Shown here piece after piece: positions 4,673-5,346 of a stretch of DNA of 5,346 nucleotides (positions are counted from its first letter, which is position 1; every line of letters starts with the position of its first letter). Location: NCBI GenBank assembly GCA_014804495.1, contig JAAUZS010000009.1, positions 1 to 5,346 of the forward strand. The letters are read 5' to 3'. The stretch is from Lachnospiraceae bacterium (GTDB lineage Bacteria > Bacillota > Clostridia > Lachnospirales > Lachnospiraceae). The translations under genes were made by a program, and so were the position numbers. The notes beneath the pieces are model-generated. The model worked only from the letters and a program-made list of their open reading frames with translations. It made no database searches and was not told the origin of the DNA.

Positions 4673-5346
4673 ATGACTGGTAATATTAGAAGAAAATACA
4701 TAGGAGACAAAGCTTTTTATAAGATGGTTCTGGCAGTAGCAGTGCCCATAATGATTCAAAACGGCATTACGAACTTTGTGGGTATGCTTGATAATATTAT
4801 GGTGGGTCAGGTTGGAACGGAACAGATGTCCGGCGTGGCAATCGTCAATCAGCTGCTTATGATATACTACCTGTGTCTTTTTGGCGGGCATGCAGGCGCA
4901 GGGATTTTTACGGCACAGTATTACGGTCAGAAGGATTCGGAAGGAATCAGGCACACTTTCCGCTATAAACTCTGGATGGCGTTGATATTGACATCAGGCG
5001 CTGTTATTTTATTGCTGCTTTTTGGCAGAGAATTGATTCAGATGTATTTAAACGGCAGCAATGACGGAGGTGACCTTGCTGCGACGCTTGGTTACGGCAT
5101 CAGTTACATGCATGTAATGCTTCTCGGTCTGCCTGCATTTATGGTAGTACAGGTATATGTAAGTATTTTACGTGAATGCGGTGAAACGGTAGTTCCCATG
5201 AAAGCGGGAATTGCTGCGGTCCTGGTCAATTTATTTTTTAACTATCTGCTTATTTACGGAAAGCTCGGTCTGCCTGCACTTGGCGTTATAGGCGCCGCCA
5301 TCGCAACGGTCATATCCAGATATGTCGAAGCGATGATTGTAATAGT
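4673..5346 (+). CDS. MATE family efflux transporter, N-terminal part (3' end outside window)
   Basis: The first 224 residues are open to the window edge, about half of a typical 440-460 residue MATE protein. These transporters export drugs or metabolites in exchange for Na+ or H+. The opening helix AVPIMIQNGITNFVGMLDNIMVGQVGTEQMSGVAIVNQL (about 24-62) is characteristic, including the VDxxxVGxxG-like stretch LDNIMVGQVG. Later segments GGHAGAGIFTAQYYGQKD (about 71-88) and the helices of residues 103-118, 136-160 and 175-195 fit the first bundle. AAAGGA (4660-4665) lies 7 bases before the ATG and supports this start. GC content is higher than in the preceding two genes, about 52% in one hand-counted stretch, as expected of backbone DNA. 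The substrate cannot be deduced. No link with manganese export is evident beyond proximity. Confidence 0.9.
   Translation, partial: MTGNIRRKYIGDKAFYKMVLAVAVPIMIQNGITNFVGMLDNIMVGQVGTEQMSGVAIVNQLLMIYYLCLFGGHAGAGIFTAQYYGQKDSEGIRHTFRYKLWMALILTSGAVILLLLFGRELIQMYLNGSNDGGDLAATLGYGISYMHVMLLGLPAFMVVQVYVSILRECGETVVPMKAGIAAVLVNLFFNYLLIYGKLGLPALGVIGAAIATVISRYVEAMIVI

Noticed and set aside
4640..4954. Minus-strand open frame of 104 codons
   Set aside because: It is opposite the start of the MATE gene, which has promoter, ribosome binding site and family motifs.

Overview
The window looks like a chromosomal segment of a low-to-moderate GC Gram-positive bacterium of the class Clostridia, probably a gut Lachnospiraceae. 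Three things suggest this: strong AGGAGG-type ribosome binding sites, an ECF sigma factor paired with a DUF4179-type membrane protein, and a yybP-ykoY riboswitch in front of mntP. The assignment is from protein style only; no database was searched.

Layout, left to right. (1) Positions 2-199 are the 3' end of an ECF sigma-factor gene (region 4). It is followed 3 bases later by a co-directional gene (203-1354) for a single-pass membrane protein of the DUF4179/anti-sigma kind. Together they look like a signal-sensing sigma/anti-sigma operon. (2) Positions 1460-1651 encode a 63-residue protein with two predicted membrane helices, with its own promoter. (3) A promoter overlapping the stop codon of that small gene drives a leader with a yybP-ykoY (manganese-sensing) aptamer, a competing hairpin and an intrinsic terminator. 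The leader feeds mntP (1861-2451), a Mn2+ exporter. (4) Positions 2533-4131 (minus strand) encode a large GT-C/GT39-like membrane glycosyltransferase. It diverges from a 71-residue Cro/C1-type regulator (4262-4477). Back-to-back promoters and repeated ACTAATG boxes lie between them. (5) After a short non-coding stretch with two adjacent hairpins, a MATE-family efflux transporter (4673 onward) runs off the right edge.

The most notable observation is that the last 38 bases of the mntP 3' region (2421-2458) recur, 34/38 identical with a 21-base perfect core, at 4488-4525 just after the regulator gene. The second copy still reads as the MntP C-terminus (IFITGILHL, stop). Three of the four differences are at third codon positions and the fourth is a Val/Ile change. 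The AT-rich glycosyltransferase/regulator pair is therefore bracketed by two mntP tails. This suggests a roughly 2-kb islet acquired at the 3' end of mntP, with attachment-site-like direct repeats, or alternatively a remnant of a tandem mntP duplication. No recombinase is visible in the window.

Functionally, the flanking backbone covers stress sensing (sigma/anti-sigma), metal homeostasis (Mn riboswitch and exporter) and efflux (MATE). The inserted pair looks like a locally regulated cell-surface glycosylation module.
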